Shown: positions 33,101 to 45,075, numbered from the stretch's first letter. The stretch is 64,000 bases of DNA from Achromobacter ruhlandii (GCF_902859695.1 NZ_CADIJL010000004.1:1-64000); one strand, 5' to 3'. The notes: a model not told the origin generated them from the letters alone. Translations and numbers: made by a program.

Positions 33101-33246
33101 GTAGCAGTGGAAGTAGCAGGACCTGTAGTAGCAGTACGAAGTCTGTTTTGGAAGAGGCAGCAACTGTAGTTAGCAAGACCCGTAGTTAGCAGCACCCGTA
33201 GTCAGCAGTACGAAGTCTGAAGCAAGAAGTAGCAGTACCCGTAGTG
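33101..33246 (+). repeat. Degenerate GTAG-AGCA repeats in the 3' region of the DUF4148 gene
   Basis: About 145 bases are made of imperfect copies built on GTAG(T)-AGCA and ACCCGTAGT. They include an exact 16-bp repeat AGCAGTACGAAGTCTG at 33130-33145 and 33204-33219, 74 bases apart. The tract is less GC-rich than its surroundings and ends directly in a terminator at 33248. It has no credible ORF. It may be a long structured 3' UTR or a small RNA processed from it. Confidence 0.55.
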
Positions 33247-33247
33247 A

Positions 33248-33275
33248 AACCGCGGCGCAAGCCGCGGTTTTTTTT
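33248..33275 (+). terminator. Rho-independent terminator downstream of the repeat tract
   Basis: A perfect 9-bp stem AACCGCGGC/GCCGCGGTT with a GCAA loop is followed by eight T on the plus strand. Confidence 0.88.
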
Positions 33276-33309
33276 CGCCCCGACGTCGTGCCGCCTGCCA
33301 CAATGAAAG

Positions 33310-33345
33310 CGGCCCAGGGTCCGGATACCTCCAGACCCTGGGCCG
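33310..33345 (-). terminator. Strong hairpin after dnaJ
   Basis: A perfect 12-bp stem (CGGCCCAGGGTC / GACCCTGGGCCG) with a 12-base loop lies past the dnaJ stop; on the minus strand it is followed by a short CTTTCATT, so the T-tract is weak. Confidence 0.65.
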
Positions 33346-33381
33346 TGGTCCGCCGCAATGGCGGGAGTCAGTTCAGCCGAT

Positions 33382-34512
33382 TCAGCTGAAGAATTCCTTG
33401 ACGCGGTCGGTCCAGGACTTGCTTTGCGGCGAGTGGCGGTCGCCCCCGTCGTTCAGCGAGGCCTCGAACTGGCGCAGGATGTTCTTCTGGTCGTCGCTCA
33501 GGCGCACCGGCGTCTCGACCACCACGTGGCAGTACAGGTCGCCCGGATAGCTGCCGCGCACGCCGCGGATGCCCTTGCCGCGCAGGCGGAAGGTCTTGCC
33601 GGACTGCGTGCCTTCGGGAATCGAGATCTCGGCCTTGCCGCCCAGGGTCGGCACCTGCAGTTCGCCGCCCAGCGCCGCCGTGGTGAACGGGATGGTCAGC
33701 TCGCAGTGCAGGTCGTCGCCGTCGCGCTGGAAGATCTTGTGCTGCTTGATGTGGATTTCCACATACAGATCGCCCGGCGGGCCGCCGTTGATGCCCGGCT
33801 CGCCATTGCCGCTGGAGCGGATGCGCATGCCATCGTCGATGCCGGCCGGAATCTTGACCTGCAGGGTCTTGTTGCGGCGGATGCGGCCGACGCCATCGCA
33901 GGCCGTGCACGGATCGGTGATTTCCTTGCCGTTGCCATGGCAGGTCGGGCAGGTCTGCTGCACGCTGAAGAAGCCCTGCTGCATGCGCACCGCGCCGGAG
34001 CCGCCGCAAGTGCGGCAGGTCTTGGGCGAGGTGCCGGGCTTGGCGCCGGAACCGTGGCAGGTGTCGCAGTTTTCCCAACTGGGCACGCGGATCTCGGTGT
34101 CGAAGCCGGCCGCGGCCTGCTCCAGCGTGATCTCCAGCGCGTACTTCAAGTCGGCGCCGCGATAGACCTGCGGACCGCCGCCGCGACGGCCACCGCCGCC
34201 ACCGCCGAAGATCTCGCCGAAGATATCGCCGAAGGCGTCGGCGAACCCGCCGCCCATGCCGCCGCCGCCCATGCCGGCGGCGTTGGGATCGACGCCCGCG
34301 TGACCATAGCGGTCGTACGCGGCGCGCTTCTGTTCATCGCCCAGGACCTCGTAGGCTTCCTTGGCTTCCTTGAACTTCTCTTCGGCTTCCTTGCTGTCCG
34401 GATTGCGATCCGGATGGTATTTCATGGCCAGCTTTCGATAGGCCTTCTTGAGTTCGTCGTCCGAAGCGTTTTTCGCCACGCCCAGGACGTCGTAATAGTC
34501 GCGTTTTGCCAT
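33382..34512 (-). CDS. dnaJ: Chaperone DnaJ (Hsp40)
   Basis: DnaJ delivers unfolded clients to DnaK and stimulates its ATPase. The 376-aa protein is a full type I Hsp40. It has a J-domain with HPD at 33-35, a Gly/Phe-rich region (about 78-115) and four zinc-finger CxxCxGxG repeats ([32 protein letters not shown]). The C-terminal client-binding domains follow. It is the last gene of the minus-strand heat-shock cluster, 109 bases after dnaK. Confidence 0.97.
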   Translation of the reverse strand: MAKRDYYDVLGVAKNASDDELKKAYRKLAMKYHPDRNPDSKEAEEKFKEAKEAYEVLGDEQKRAAYDRYGHAGVDPNAAGMGGGGMGGGFADAFGDIFGEIFGGGGGGRRGGGPQVYRGADLKYALEITLEQAAAGFDTEIRVPSWENCDTCHGSGAKPGTSPKTCRTCGGSGAVRMQQGFFSVQQTCPTCHGNGKEITDPCTACDGVGRIRRNKTLQVKIPAGIDDGMRIRSSGNGEPGINGGPPGDLYVEIHIKQHKIFQRDGDDLHCELTIPFTTAALGGELQVPTLGGKAEISIPEGTQSGKTFRLRGKGIRGVRGSYPGDLYCHVVVETPVRLSDDQKNILRQFEASLNDGGDRHSPQSKSWTDRVKEFFS

Positions 34513-34621
34513 GATCGGTGGGCTCGGGGGAGAGCCTTCTTTTCAGTGCTACAGAATGAGTTCGCCCGGTAGGCGGATTTCTCCGGCTACCGGGCGGCAG
34601 AGGCAGGTCAGCGCCCGGCCA

Positions 34622-36547
<1,926 letters not shown>

Positions 36548-36604
36548 GGTCGGGTTACCTTGGATAGATCTATGAAATTGGAGAGAAATTTCCTGTCCCC
36601 ACAT

Positions 36605-36633
36605 AACTGGGGCTGCCCGCAGGGTTTTTCAAG
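36605..36633 (-). promoter_or_regulatory. Sigma-32-type heat-shock promoter of dnaK
   Basis: On the minus strand CTTGAA (36628-36633) and CCCCAGTT (36605-36612) are spaced 15 bases apart, close to the heat-shock consensus CTTGAA / CCCCATNT. The -35 overlaps the last codons of the thioredoxin-like gene. Confidence 0.65.
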
Positions 36634-37033
36634 ACGCCTGGCTGGAATTTTCCGCCGGCGTTTCCTGCAGGCGCCGGATGGCCGCCGTGAACTGGGGCAA
36701 TCCGGGCCAACCGGTGATGCGGCCGAGCCGCTTTCCGGCCCGGTAAAGCACAAAAGTGGGGACGCCATGCAGGGAAAAGCGGCGGCCCAGGGGTTCATCG
36801 GCGTAGACATCGGCCTCGAACCAGCTCAGGTCCAGGCCCAGCAGGGTGTCCTGGTGCAGCAATGCCGCCTGCTTGAAAAGATTGCAGTTATAGCAATCCT
36901 GGCCCCACAGGAACACGCAGCGCAGGTCCGATCCCGGGGCCTGGACCACGGCGGCGTCGAATCCCGCGGTATCGACATGACGCATGCCGAACACCGCGAA
37001 AACCTGGGCCGGGTCGAACCTGGGATCGGTCAT
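36629..37033 (-). CDS. Thioredoxin-like protein in the heat-shock cluster
   Basis: A 134-aa cytoplasmic protein with a thioredoxin fold. It has a CYNC redox motif (Cys47, Cys50) in the position of WCGPC, the strand DLSWFEADVYAD, the cis-proline segment GVPTFVLYRAGK and a final helix. The active-site sequence CYNC is unlike standard thioredoxin (CGPC), so its redox potential and partners may differ. It lies 14 bases after grpE and before dnaK, which suggests heat-inducible expression. The lack of a signal peptide argues against a Dsb role. Confidence 0.85.
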   Translation of the reverse strand: MTDPRFDPAQVFAVFGMRHVDTAGFDAAVVQAPGSDLRCVFLWGQDCYNCNLFKQAALLHQDTLLGLDLSWFEADVYADEPLGRRFSLHGVPTFVLYRAGKRLGRITGWPGLPQFTAAIRRLQETPAENSSQAS

Positions 37034-37047
37034 GGCGCGCGGTCCGG

Positions 37048-37605
37048 TCAGCCTTGGCCGGCGGACACCACCACCAGGGCCGGACGCAGGGTGCGGTCGG
37101 CGATGGCGTAGCCCTTCTGCAGCAGCTGCACTACGGTGTTGGCGGGCTGCTCGGCCGGAATCGAAGAAATGGCCTGGTGCAGGTGCGGATCGAACTTGTC
37201 GCCCTGGACCGGCGCGATTTCCTTGAGCATGTTGCGCTCGAAGGCGGCCGCGAGCTGCTTGAGCGTGACCTCGACGCCTTCGCGCAGCGTGTCCACGGTC
37301 TGGTCGGCCTGGGCCAACGCGGCCTCCAGGCTGTCCTTGACCGGCACCAGGCTTTCCGCGAACGACTCGATGCCGAACTTGCGTGCCTTGGACACTTCTT
37401 CCTGGGCACGGCGGCGCACGTTCTCGGCCTCGGCGCGGATGCGCAGAAGCTGGTCCTGCTGCTCATTGACGGTAGCCTGGGCCGCGTCCAGCTGGGCGCG
37501 CAACTCGTTCAGCTCGGCCTGCGCGGCGTCCTGGGCGGCGGGGGCCGCATCGGCGTCGTCGCCGAATCCGGGCGTCTGATCTACAGGCTCGTTGGGTGCC
37601 GTCAT
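37048..37605 (-). CDS. grpE: Nucleotide exchange factor GrpE
   Basis: GrpE releases ADP from DnaK. The 185-aa protein has an acidic, Ala-rich N-terminus, a long coiled coil (about 25-90, including [16 protein letters not shown]) and the C-terminal beta domain ending VLQKGY-like ([24 protein letters not shown]), the family signature. The ATG with GGAGG upstream is selected over a longer reading by 12 residues. It is the first gene after a near-consensus sigma-32 promoter. Confidence 0.96.
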   Translation of the reverse strand: MTAPNEPVDQTPGFGDDADAAPAAQDAAQAELNELRAQLDAAQATVNEQQDQLLRIRAEAENVRRRAQEEVSKARKFGIESFAESLVPVKDSLEAALAQADQTVDTLREGVEVTLKQLAAAFERNMLKEIAPVQGDKFDPHLHQAISSIPAEQPANTVVQLLQKGYAIADRTLRPALVVVSAGQG

Positions 37606-37641
37606 GGGGAATCCTCCAAAAAGAATGGCTTTCGCAGACAT

Positions 37642-37669
37642 GAATGGGGGCCAATACCCCTATTTCAAG
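37642..37669 (-). promoter_or_regulatory. Sigma-32 heat-shock promoter of grpE
   Basis: On the minus strand CTTGAA (37664-37669), a 14-base spacer and CCCCATTC (37642-37649) match the heat-shock sigma factor consensus almost perfectly. The GrpE start lies 36 bases further on. Upstream of it are phased A-tracts. Confidence 0.82.
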
Positions 37670-37729
37670 CCCGGGAAAGCAAATATTCCCCGCCGCGCAC
37701 CGCTGCCGCGGCAATGGGCGACGACGCTG

Positions 37730-37775
37730 AAAAATCCGGCAAAAATCTCTAAAAATGCAGCATTAGCCGTAAAAA
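37730..37775. other. Phased A5 tracts (predicted bent DNA) upstream of the grpE promoter
   Basis: Runs of five A begin at 37730, 37741, 37751 and 37771, spaced 11, 10 and 20 bases, which is in phase with the DNA helix. Such arrays give intrinsic curvature. The array lies about 61-106 bases upstream of the sigma-32 -35 element of grpE and just past the stop of the small acidic ORF. Confidence 0.6.
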
Positions 37776-37823
37776 CCAGCCAAGATCCGGATTTTCGGCA
37801 TAGCCGGCGCCATCAGGCACCGA

Positions 37824-38069
<246 letters not shown>

Positions 38070-39161
38070 TCAAGTCCGTGAATGTGTGGGCCATCCCCGC
38101 AAGTGGCGTTCCGCCAGGGTGGCCAACCCCGCGATCCAGGCCGGATCATCATTCAGCGCCGGGATGTAACGGAACTGCTTGCCGCCCGCGCCGAGAAAGG
38201 CGTCGCGGCACTCCAGGCTGATTTCTTCCAGGGTTTCCAGACAGTCTGCCACAAATCCCGGACACACCACATCCACCTCGGTGACGCCCGAGGCGGCCAG
38301 CGCCTTGAGGGTCGGTTCGGTGTAGGGCTCGAGCCAGCGGGCGGTGCCGAAACGGCTCTGGAAGGTCACCTCGATCTGCTCGCGCGGCAGCGACAGGCGC
38401 TGCGCCAGCAGCCGCGCGGTTTCCATGCAGTCGCGGTAGTACGGGTCGCCCAGCTCGATGGAATAGCGCGGCAGGCCATGGAAGCTCATGACCAGCTTCT
38501 GCGGTTTGCCATGCTCGCGCCAGTACGCTTCGATGCTGGCGGCCAGCGGATCGAGATAGATGGGGTCCTCGTGGAACCGCTTGATGAAGCGCATTTCCGG
38601 CTGGTCGCGCAGCCGGCCGGCATGTCGCGTGACGGCATCGACCACCGTGGCGGTGGTGCTGGCGGCGTATTGGGGATAAAGCGGCACGGTCAGGATGCGT
38701 TCGCAGCCCTGCGCGCGCAGGCGCGAGATGGCGTCGGGAATCGACGGGTTGCCGTAGCGCATGCCCAGCGCCACCACCGCCTCGACCCCGGCCGCGGTCA
38801 ACGCGGCCTGCACGCCTTCGGCCTGGCGGCGGCTGTAGACCATCAGCGGCGAGCCGTCCTTGAGCCAGATGCCGGCGTAACGCGGCTCCAGTTTCTTGGG
38901 ACGCAGCGTCAGCACCAGGCCGTGCAGGATCGGCTTCCACAGATAGCGCGGAATCTCTATCACGCGCGGGTCCGACAGGAATTCGCCCAGGTACTTGCGG
39001 ATGTCCTTCCTGCCCGGGGTGTCGGGCGTGCCCAGGTTCACCAGCAGCACGCCGACCTTGCCCGGCGCGCGCGGCGGCGGGTCTTCATTGAATGGGTCGT
39101 CCTGCTCGGCTTCGGGCAGGTAGCGTTCAGGCCAGAGATACTTGAACAGGCGAAGAAACAC
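38070..39161 (-). CDS. hemH: Ferrochelatase
   Basis: HemH inserts Fe2+ into protoporphyrin IX, the last step of haem synthesis. The 363-aa protein has the N-terminal signature VNLGTPDTPG (about 41-50), the active-site segment MSFHGLPRYSIELGDPY with the catalytic histidine, and EVTFQSRFG followed by the conserved glutamate region near CPGFVADCLETLEEI. It lies between hrcA and grpE, an arrangement I recall from Bordetella, 45 bases after hrcA. Confidence 0.96.
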   Translation of the reverse strand: MFLRLFKYLWPERYLPEAEQDDPFNEDPPPRAPGKVGVLLVNLGTPDTPGRKDIRKYLGEFLSDPRVIEIPRYLWKPILHGLVLTLRPKKLEPRYAGIWLKDGSPLMVYSRRQAEGVQAALTAAGVEAVVALGMRYGNPSIPDAISRLRAQGCERILTVPLYPQYAASTTATVVDAVTRHAGRLRDQPEMRFIKRFHEDPIYLDPLAASIEAYWREHGKPQKLVMSFHGLPRYSIELGDPYYRDCMETARLLAQRLSLPREQIEVTFQSRFGTARWLEPYTEPTLKALAASGVTEVDVVCPGFVADCLETLEEISLECRDAFLGAGGKQFRYIPALNDDPAWIAGLATLAERHLRGWPTHSRT

Positions 39162-39206
39162 AAAAACTCCCCTTCCTCCGCGAGGAGGATGTCGGTTCGA
39201 ATGGAA

Positions 39207-40211
39207 CTACTGGTTGTGGCTGAGGGCGTTGGACAGCAGACGCGCCGTGATGTCCACGATGGGAATCACGCGTTCGTAGGCCATGCGGGTCGGGCCAATG
39301 ACGCCGAGCGTTCCGACCACCTTGCCGTCCACGCCGTAGGGCGCCGTGATGACCGAGACTTCTTCCATCGGCACCAACTGGGAATCGCCGCCGATATAGA
39401 TCTGCACGCCCTGCGCGCGGCTGGACACGTCGAGCAGTTGCAGCAGGTCGGTCTTCTTCTCGAACAGCGAGAACATCTTGCGCAGCCGGTCCATGTCGGA
39501 AGCGATGTCGGTGACGTCCAGCAGCTTGCGCTCGCCAGAAATGACCACGGCATCGCCGTCCTCGGCGGCCTCGGCACTGGCCTCGACCGCCGCCTGCATC
39601 AGCCGCGAGATGTCTTCGCGCAACTGCGCCAGTTCGGTGGACAGGGTGCGCCGCACCGCGTCGAAGGACTTGCCGGCGAAGTGGACGTTGAAGAAGTTGC
39701 CGGCCTCCAGCAATTCGGCCTCGGCGTAGTCGCGCTGCACGAACAGGATGCGGTTCTGCACGTCGCCGTCGGGGGTGACGATGATCAGCAGCACCCGCTT
39801 GTCCGACAGGCGGATGAATTCGATCTGGCGGAACACCTGGGCGCGCTTGGGAGTCAGCACCACCCCGGCGAACTGGGTCAGGTTGGAAAGCAGCGCCGCG
39901 GCGGCATTGACCGCGCGGGTGGGCTCGGCCGCGGCCAGCATCTCGCCCATGTTGTGCGGCTCGAGCTGGTAGGACTGCACCGCCAGCAGCGAATCGACGA
40001 ACATGCGGTAGCCGCGCGGCGTCGGAATGCGCCCCGCCGAGGTGTGCGGACTATGGATCAGCCCCAATTCCTCCAGATCCGCCATGACGTTGCGGATGGT
40101 GGCGGGCGACAGATCGAAAACCTTCGATAGCGTCCGCGAGCCGACTGGTTGCCCATCGGCGATGTAGCGTTCGATCAACGCTTTCAGTAGTGCGCGTGCG
40201 CGGTCATCCAT
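39207..40211 (-). CDS. hrcA: Heat-inducible transcription repressor HrcA
   Basis: HrcA represses class I heat-shock genes at CIRCE elements. The 334-aa protein starts [22 protein letters not shown]. It has a winged-helix DNA-binding domain ([30 protein letters not shown]) and the HSAGRIPT-like turn [19 protein letters not shown]-like and dimerisation domains follow. I found no CIRCE (TTAGCACTC-N9-GAGTGCTAA) within this window; the dnaK genes here instead carry sigma-32 promoters, so HrcA probably acts on groESL elsewhere. Divergent from nadK. Confidence 0.95.
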   Translation of the reverse strand: MDDRARALLKALIERYIADGQPVGSRTLSKVFDLSPATIRNVMADLEELGLIHSPHTSAGRIPTPRGYRMFVDSLLAVQSYQLEPHNMGEMLAAAEPTRAVNAAAALLSNLTQFAGVVLTPKRAQVFRQIEFIRLSDKRVLLIIVTPDGDVQNRILFVQRDYAEAELLEAGNFFNVHFAGKSFDAVRRTLSTELAQLREDISRLMQAAVEASAEAAEDGDAVVISGERKLLDVTDIASDMDRLRKMFSLFEKKTDLLQLLDVSSRAQGVQIYIGGDSQLVPMEEVSVITAPYGVDGKVVGTLGVIGPTRMAYERVIPIVDITARLLSNALSHNQ

Positions 40212-40340
40212 AGCGGGTATTTTAGGGAATCTTTTCCAGTTGAGGCGATTTTTGTCCCGCAAGCCGATATGCGGCCCCATATAATCGGCTAACTGGCCCG
40301 ATTCCGGACCAATTTCGTTTTTCTGACTCGCCTTGCCACC

Positions 40341-41240
40341 ATGCACTTTCCTACCGTCGCGCTGATCGGCAGATACCAGGACACCGGCCTGGCCACTCCG
40401 CTAAGGGCGCTCGCGCACGCGCTCACGCAGGCCGGGCGGCAGGTGCTCGTCGATGCCGACACGGCCCGCAACACCGGCCTGACGGAATACCCCGTCGCCA
40501 CCTACGAACAGATCGGCCAGGACGCCTCGCTGGCGGTGGTCATGGGCGGCGACGGCACGGTGCTGGGCGCCGCGCGCCATCTCGCCCCGTACGGCGTACC
40601 GGTGGTCGGCATCAACCATGGCCACCTGGGCTTCATCACCGACATCCCGGTGCAGGACGCGCATGGCGCCCTGACGCGCGTGCTGGAAGGCAACTTCCAG
40701 ATCGAGGAACGCATGCTGCTCGAAGGCAGCGCCTGGCGCGGCGACCAGCAGATGTACGCGGCCTCGGCGCTGAACGACGTGGTGCTGAACCGCGCCGGAC
40801 GCGGCGGCATGATCGAAGTGCGCGTCGAACTGGACGGCGCCTTCATGTACACCCAGCGCGCCGACGGCCTGATCATCGCCACCCCCACCGGCTCGACCGC
40901 CTACGCGCTGTCTGCCAATGGCCCGATCCTGCACCCCGGCATGAACGCCATGGTGCTGGTGCCGGTGGCGCCCCAGACCCTGTCCAACCGTCCCATCGTC
41001 ATTCCGGACACCGGCGTGTTGAACATGACGCTCACCGCCATGGGCCGCGTCGAGGTCGGCGCCAGCGTGCATTTCGACATGCAGACCTGGTCCGACCTGC
41101 AGCCCGGCGACCGCATCGTCGTGCAGCGCGCGCCCTACACCATCCGCTTCGTGCATCCGGAAGGCTACAGCTTCTTTTCCACCCTGCGCCGCAAGCTGCA
41201 CTGGAACCTGATGCCGCAGGCCACCGACAACGTAGAGTAG
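40341..41240 (+). CDS. nadK: NAD kinase
   Basis: NadK phosphorylates NAD to NADP. The 299-aa protein has the active-site GGDGT at 69-73, the [10 protein letters not shown] loop and the [16 protein letters not shown] region typical of the family. The start follows a TATAAT at 40280-40285 in the gap shared with divergent hrcA. RecN follows after 13 bases, so the two are probably co-transcribed. Confidence 0.97.
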   Translation: MHFPTVALIGRYQDTGLATPLRALAHALTQAGRQVLVDADTARNTGLTEYPVATYEQIGQDASLAVVMGGDGTVLGAARHLAPYGVPVVGINHGHLGFITDIPVQDAHGALTRVLEGNFQIEERMLLEGSAWRGDQQMYAASALNDVVLNRAGRGGMIEVRVELDGAFMYTQRADGLIIATPTGSTAYALSANGPILHPGMNAMVLVPVAPQTLSNRPIVIPDTGVLNMTLTAMGRVEVGASVHFDMQTWSDLQPGDRIVVQRAPYTIRFVHPEGYSFFSTLRRKLHWNLMPQATDNVE

Positions 41241-41253
41241 TAAGCGCCCCGAC

Positions 41254-42915
41254 ATGCTGCGCACCCTGCACATCCGCGACTTCGTCATCGTCGAGCAGAC
41301 CGAGATCCATTTCGGTCCCGGCTTCACCGTATTCTCCGGCGAGACCGGGGCGGGCAAATCCATCCTCATCGACGCGCTGGCGCTGGCGCTGGGCGAGCGC
41401 GGCGACGTCAGCGTGCTGCGCGAAGGCGCCGCTCGCGCCGATATCACCGCCGTCTTCGACACGCCGCCGGCGCTGCGCGCCTGGCTGGCCGAACGCGAGA
41501 TTGACGCCGACGACGAACTGGCCCTGCGCCGCGTGATCGACGCCCAGGGCCGCAGCCGCGCCTACATCAACGGCACCCCGGCCACGGTCGCGCAATTGCG
41601 CGAACTGGGCGACAGCCTGGTCGACATCCATGGCCAGCATGCGCACCAGAGCCTGATGCGTCCGGAGGCCCAGCGCGACCTGCTGGACGCGCACGGCGGC
41701 CACGGCGACCTGCGCCAGGCGGTAGGCCAGGCCTGGAAACAATGGCGCGCGCTGGCGCGCCAGCTGGAACTGGCCGAAAAAGACGCCGAGGGCCTGGCCG
41801 CCGAACGCGAGCGGCTGCAATGGCAGGTCGACGAACTCGATCGCCTCGGGCTCGCGCCGGACGAATGGGAATCGCTGCAATCCGAGCACACCCGCCTGTC
41901 GCATTCGCAGTCGCTGCTGGACGGCGCCACCCAGATCCTCGACGCTCTCGATGGCGAAGGCGATTCGGCCCACCACCGGCTGACCGCGGCCAACCACCGC
42001 ATCCAGCAGATGCTGCGGCACGACAGCGGCCTGCAGGGCATCTACGACGAACTCGAATCGGCCCGCATCGCCATCAGCGAAGCGGTGTCCGACCTGAACA
42101 ACTACGTCAGCCGTGTCGATCTCGATCCGCGCCGGCTGGCCGACGTCGAGGCGCGCCTGAGCGCGGTGTTCGAGACAGCGCGCAAATTCCGCACCGAACC
42201 CGACGAACTCTGCACCTTGCGCGACAGCTTGCACGCCGAACTCTCGGCCCTGCAGGCTGCCGCCGATATCGACGCGCTGCGCGCCCAGGCGCAGGCGGCG
42301 CAGGCGCAGTACGACGCCGCCGCGGCCAAGCTCACGGCGGCGCGCCGCAAGATCGCCAAGGATCTCGGCAAGCAGGTCACGCAAGCGATGCAGACGCTGG
42401 CCATGCAAGGCGGCAAGTTCGAGCCCACGCTGGCCGCCGCCGCGCCGTCGGCCCATGGCAATGAACACGTCGAGTTCCTGGTGGCCGGCCATGCCGGCAC
42501 CACGCCACGGCCGCTAGCGAAGGTCGCATCCGGCGGCGAACTGTCGCGCATCTCGTTGGCGCTGTCCGTCATTGCCAGCCGCGCGGCGCGCGTGCCCACC
42601 CTGATCTTCGACGAGGTCGACAGCGGCGTCGGCGGCGCGGTGGCCGAAGCCGTCGGCAAGCTGCTGCGCGAACTGGGCGAGCGCCACCAAGTGCTGTGCG
42701 TCACCCACCTGCCGCAGGTCGCCGCCTGCGGCAACAACCAGTTCCTGGTCAGCAAGACCGAATCGCGCGGCACCACGCGCTCGCGCATCGAAGAACTGGA
42801 TGAAGGCGCCCGGGTCGAGGAGATCGCCCGCATGCTGGGCGGCATCAAGCTCACCGCCACCACCCGCGAGCACGCCCGCGAAATGCTGGCAGGCTTCGGC
42901 CGCGCGCCGGCCTGA
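41254..42915 (+). CDS. recN: DNA repair protein RecN
   Basis: RecN is an SMC-like ATPase that helps repair double-strand breaks. The 553-aa protein has Walker A GETGAGKS at 29-36 and a long central coiled coil (about 160-390). It then has the ABC-type signature VASGGELSRISLAL and Walker B TLIFDEVDSGVGG. Length is normal. In many bacteria recN is under LexA; no clear SOS box was found here because the gene follows nadK closely. A bidirectional terminator stands at 43070. Confidence 0.96.
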   Translation: MLRTLHIRDFVIVEQTEIHFGPGFTVFSGETGAGKSILIDALALALGERGDVSVLREGAARADITAVFDTPPALRAWLAEREIDADDELALRRVIDAQGRSRAYINGTPATVAQLRELGDSLVDIHGQHAHQSLMRPEAQRDLLDAHGGHGDLRQAVGQAWKQWRALARQLELAEKDAEGLAAERERLQWQVDELDRLGLAPDEWESLQSEHTRLSHSQSLLDGATQILDALDGEGDSAHHRLTAANHRIQQMLRHDSGLQGIYDELESARIAISEAVSDLNNYVSRVDLDPRRLADVEARLSAVFETARKFRTEPDELCTLRDSLHAELSALQAAADIDALRAQAQAAQAQYDAAAAKLTAARRKIAKDLGKQVTQAMQTLAMQGGKFEPTLAAAAPSAHGNEHVEFLVAGHAGTTPRPLAKVASGGELSRISLALSVIASRAARVPTLIFDEVDSGVGGAVAEAVGKLLRELGERHQVLCVTHLPQVAACGNNQFLVSKTESRGTTRSRIEELDEGARVEEIARMLGGIKLTATTREHAREMLAGFGRAPA

Positions 42916-43069
42916 ATCTGCAGGGGCCAGGCAACCCGCTCCTCGCGGGCCTGATGCGACGCAAGCACATCCGGGGCGCGTGCGCCCCCAGAAAAACCGG
43001 GCGCCGGCGGCCTTTGCGCCGACAGCCCGTATCGCAATGGTCCGCAGCCTGATTCAGTCCGAGAATAAA

Positions 43070-43098
43070 AAAAGCCCCTTCATATAGAAGGGGCTTTT
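43070..43098. terminator. Bidirectional terminator between recN and fur
   Basis: A perfect 12-bp stem AAAAGCCCCTTC / GAAGGGGCTTTT with a five-base loop lies between the two convergent genes. Confidence 0.9.
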
Positions 43099-43153
43099 GC
43101 TTTCAACCACCCACGGCGAGCGCGGCCGTGGGCAGGTCCGAGGCGAAGAAAGC

Positions 43154-43573
43154 TCAGCGGCCTTTCAGGCAGCTGCCGCAGATGCCGTACAGCACCATGG
43201 CGTGGCTTTCCAGCGCGAAACCGTTGTCCTTGGCGATCTTTTGCTGGCGTTTCTCGATGTCCGGATCGGAGAACTCAACCACCTTGCCGCAGTTGGTGCA
43301 GATCAGGTGGTCGTGGTGATCGCCGTCGTTCAGTTCGAACACGGCCTTGCCGCTGTCGAACTGGCTGCGGGCAAGGATGCCGGCCTGTTCGAACTGGGTC
43401 AGGACGCGATAGACGGTGGCCAGGCCGATTTCGACGTTTTCGCCGATCAGGGCACGGTAGACGTCTTCGGCGCTGAGGTGGCGCTGGTCCGACTTACGGA
43501 AGATATCAAGAATTTTCAGGCGCGGGAAAGTCGCCTTCAAACCCATGTTTTTCAGTTCGCTTTGGTCGCTCAT
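43154..43573 (-). CDS. fur: Ferric uptake regulator Fur
   Basis: Fur is the Fe2+-dependent repressor of iron uptake genes. The 139-aa protein has the N-terminal winged helix ([14 protein letters not shown], then [16 protein letters not shown]). Metal sites include HDHLICTNC (Cys92, Cys95) and a C-terminal CGSC pair (Cys132, Cys135). The start is the family's standard [15 protein letters not shown]; a much longer reading upstream is not supported. It is divergent from bamE, the common betaproteobacterial arrangement. Confidence 0.97.
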   Translation of the reverse strand: MSDQSELKNMGLKATFPRLKILDIFRKSDQRHLSAEDVYRALIGENVEIGLATVYRVLTQFEQAGILARSQFDSGKAVFELNDGDHHDHLICTNCGKVVEFSDPDIEKRQQKIAKDNGFALESHAMVLYGICGSCLKGR

Positions 43574-43723
43574 GGTGTAATCGCTCTCCGTCCGCGTTGG
43601 CATGGGCAAGGATACTCGGTAACCGCGAGCCGGCTCCCCAGAATTCCTGCCGCCCCGCAGAACTATCCTTATGAAACCTTTATGATAACGGTTTTGTCTG
43701 CTTCCAAATAATAGGGGCGCGTA

Positions 43724-44266
43724 GTGTCCATGATTGCACGAATTCCTTCCCGCTCGCTCAAGACCGGTTTGGCCATCGCCGCCCTGGCCGTCGCCCTCGC
43801 CGGCTGCACGGGGGACAAGTGGGGCTTCCCCTACAAGGCCGGTGTCCAGCAAGGCAACTGGATCACCCAGGAGCAGGTGGCGCTGCTGCAGCCGGGCATG
43901 ACGCGCGAACAGGTCCGCTTCGCGCTGGGCAGCCCCACCCTGACCAGCGTGCTGCACGCCAACCGCTGGGACTACCCTTACTACTACAAGCCCGGCTACG
44001 GTGAGGCCCAGGAACGCAAGTTCACGGTCTGGTTCGAGAACGACCGGCTGACCCGCTGGGAAGGCGACAAGCAGCCCGACCTGCAGCCCTACCAGATCAA
44101 CACGCCCAGCGCCACCGCCGATGAAAAGGCCGACAAGCGCCTGAGCGAAGACGAGGCCCGGCTCAAGCAGGAAGAAGAGCAGAAGAAACGCGACGCCGCC
44201 GCCCCCACCAGCCCGATGAACCAATACCCCGGCCAGCCCGGCAACGCGCCCGAGCCGCTGCGCTAA
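43724..44266 (+). CDS. bamE: Outer-membrane assembly lipoprotein BamE (SmpA/OmlA)
   Basis: BamE is a lipoprotein of the BAM complex that inserts barrels in the outer membrane. The 180-aa protein has a lipobox LAGC with acceptor Cys28 (counted from the GTG) and the BamE fold ([27 protein letters not shown], then [12 protein letters not shown]). The long C-terminal tail (from about 125) is charged and Pro-rich, an extension seen in Bordetella-type proteins. The GTG at 43724 has an AGGGG seven bases upstream; the ATG two codons later is the alternative. DapB follows after 17 bases. Confidence 0.93.
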   Translation: MSMIARIPSRSLKTGLAIAALAVALAGCTGDKWGFPYKAGVQQGNWITQEQVALLQPGMTREQVRFALGSPTLTSVLHANRWDYPYYYKPGYGEAQERKFTVWFENDRLTRWEGDKQPDLQPYQINTPSATADEKADKRLSEDEARLKQEEEQKKRDAAAPTSPMNQYPGQPGNAPEPLR

Positions 44267-44283
44267 ACCCAAGGATTTTCTTC

Positions 44284-45075
44284 ATGCGTATTGCTATCGC
44301 CGGCGCCAGCGGCCGTATGGGCCAGATGCTGATCGACGCCGTCCTGAAGGCCGACGGCCTGCAACTGGCGGTCGCGCTCGACCGCAAGGGTTCGCCCTCG
44401 CTGGGCCAGGACGCGGGCGCCCCGCTGGGCCAGCAGACCGGCGTCGCCATCACCGACGACCTGGGCGCGCTGGCCAACGCCGACTGCCTGATCGACTTCA
44501 CCCGCCCCGAAGGCACGCTGGAGCACCTGCAGGCCTGCGCCAAGCTGGGCGTGAAGGCCGTCATCGGCACCACCGGCTTCGACGACAACGGCCGCGCCGC
44601 CATCGAAGTGGCCGCGCAGAAAACCGCCATCGTGTTCGCGCCCAACATGAGCGTGGGCGTGAACGCCACGCTCAAGCTGCTGGACATGGCCGCCCGCATC
44701 CTGAATTCGGGCTACGACGTGGAGGTCTTCGAGGCCCACCACCGCAACAAGGTCGACGCCCCCTCGGGCACCGCGCTCAAGATGGGCGAGACCATCGCCT
44801 CGGCCTGGGACGTGGCCCTGCCCGACGTGGCCACCTGGAGCCGCCACGGCGACACCGGCGTGCGCAAGCCGGGCACCATCGGCTTCTCGGTGCTGCGCGG
44901 CGGCGACATCGTCGGCGACCACACCGTGTCGTTCTGCGGCATCGGCGAACGCATCGAGATCACGCACCGCTCGGCCAGCCGCGCCACCTACGCCGAAGGC
45001 GCGTTGCGCGCCGCCCGCTTCCTGGAAGGCAAGCACAACGGCCTGTACGACATGCAGGCGGTGCTGGGACTCTGA
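44284..45075 (+). CDS. dapB: 4-hydroxy-tetrahydrodipicolinate reductase
   Basis: DapB performs the second step of the diaminopimelate/lysine branch, NAD(P)H reduction of hydroxy-tetrahydrodipicolinate. The 263-aa protein has the nucleotide loop GASGRMG at 7-13, FTRPEG, and the catalytic motif [15 protein letters not shown] with the His and Lys that act in reduction. Its position after bamE is normal for Burkholderiales. A terminator follows directly. Confidence 0.97.
   Translation: MRIAIAGASGRMGQMLIDAVLKADGLQLAVALDRKGSPSLGQDAGAPLGQQTGVAITDDLGALANADCLIDFTRPEGTLEHLQACAKLGVKAVIGTTGFDDNGRAAIEVAAQKTAIVFAPNMSVGVNATLKLLDMAARILNSGYDVEVFEAHHRNKVDAPSGTALKMGETIASAWDVALPDVATWSRHGDTGVRKPGTIGFSVLRGGDIVGDHTVSFCGIGERIEITHRSASRATYAEGALRAARFLEGKHNGLYDMQAVLGL

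Noticed and set aside
33101-33246. CRISPR-like array
   Set aside because: The repeats are irregular in length and sequence and have no uniform spacers; no cas genes are present in the window.
40212-40340. CIRCE element for HrcA in the hrcA-nadK gap
   Set aside because: No TTAGCACTC/GAGTGCTAA pair is present here or in front of grpE and dnaK.
43670-43700. Possible Fur box near TTTATGATAACGG in the fur-bamE gap
   Set aside because: Only a partial match to the 19-bp consensus; not enough to claim autoregulation.
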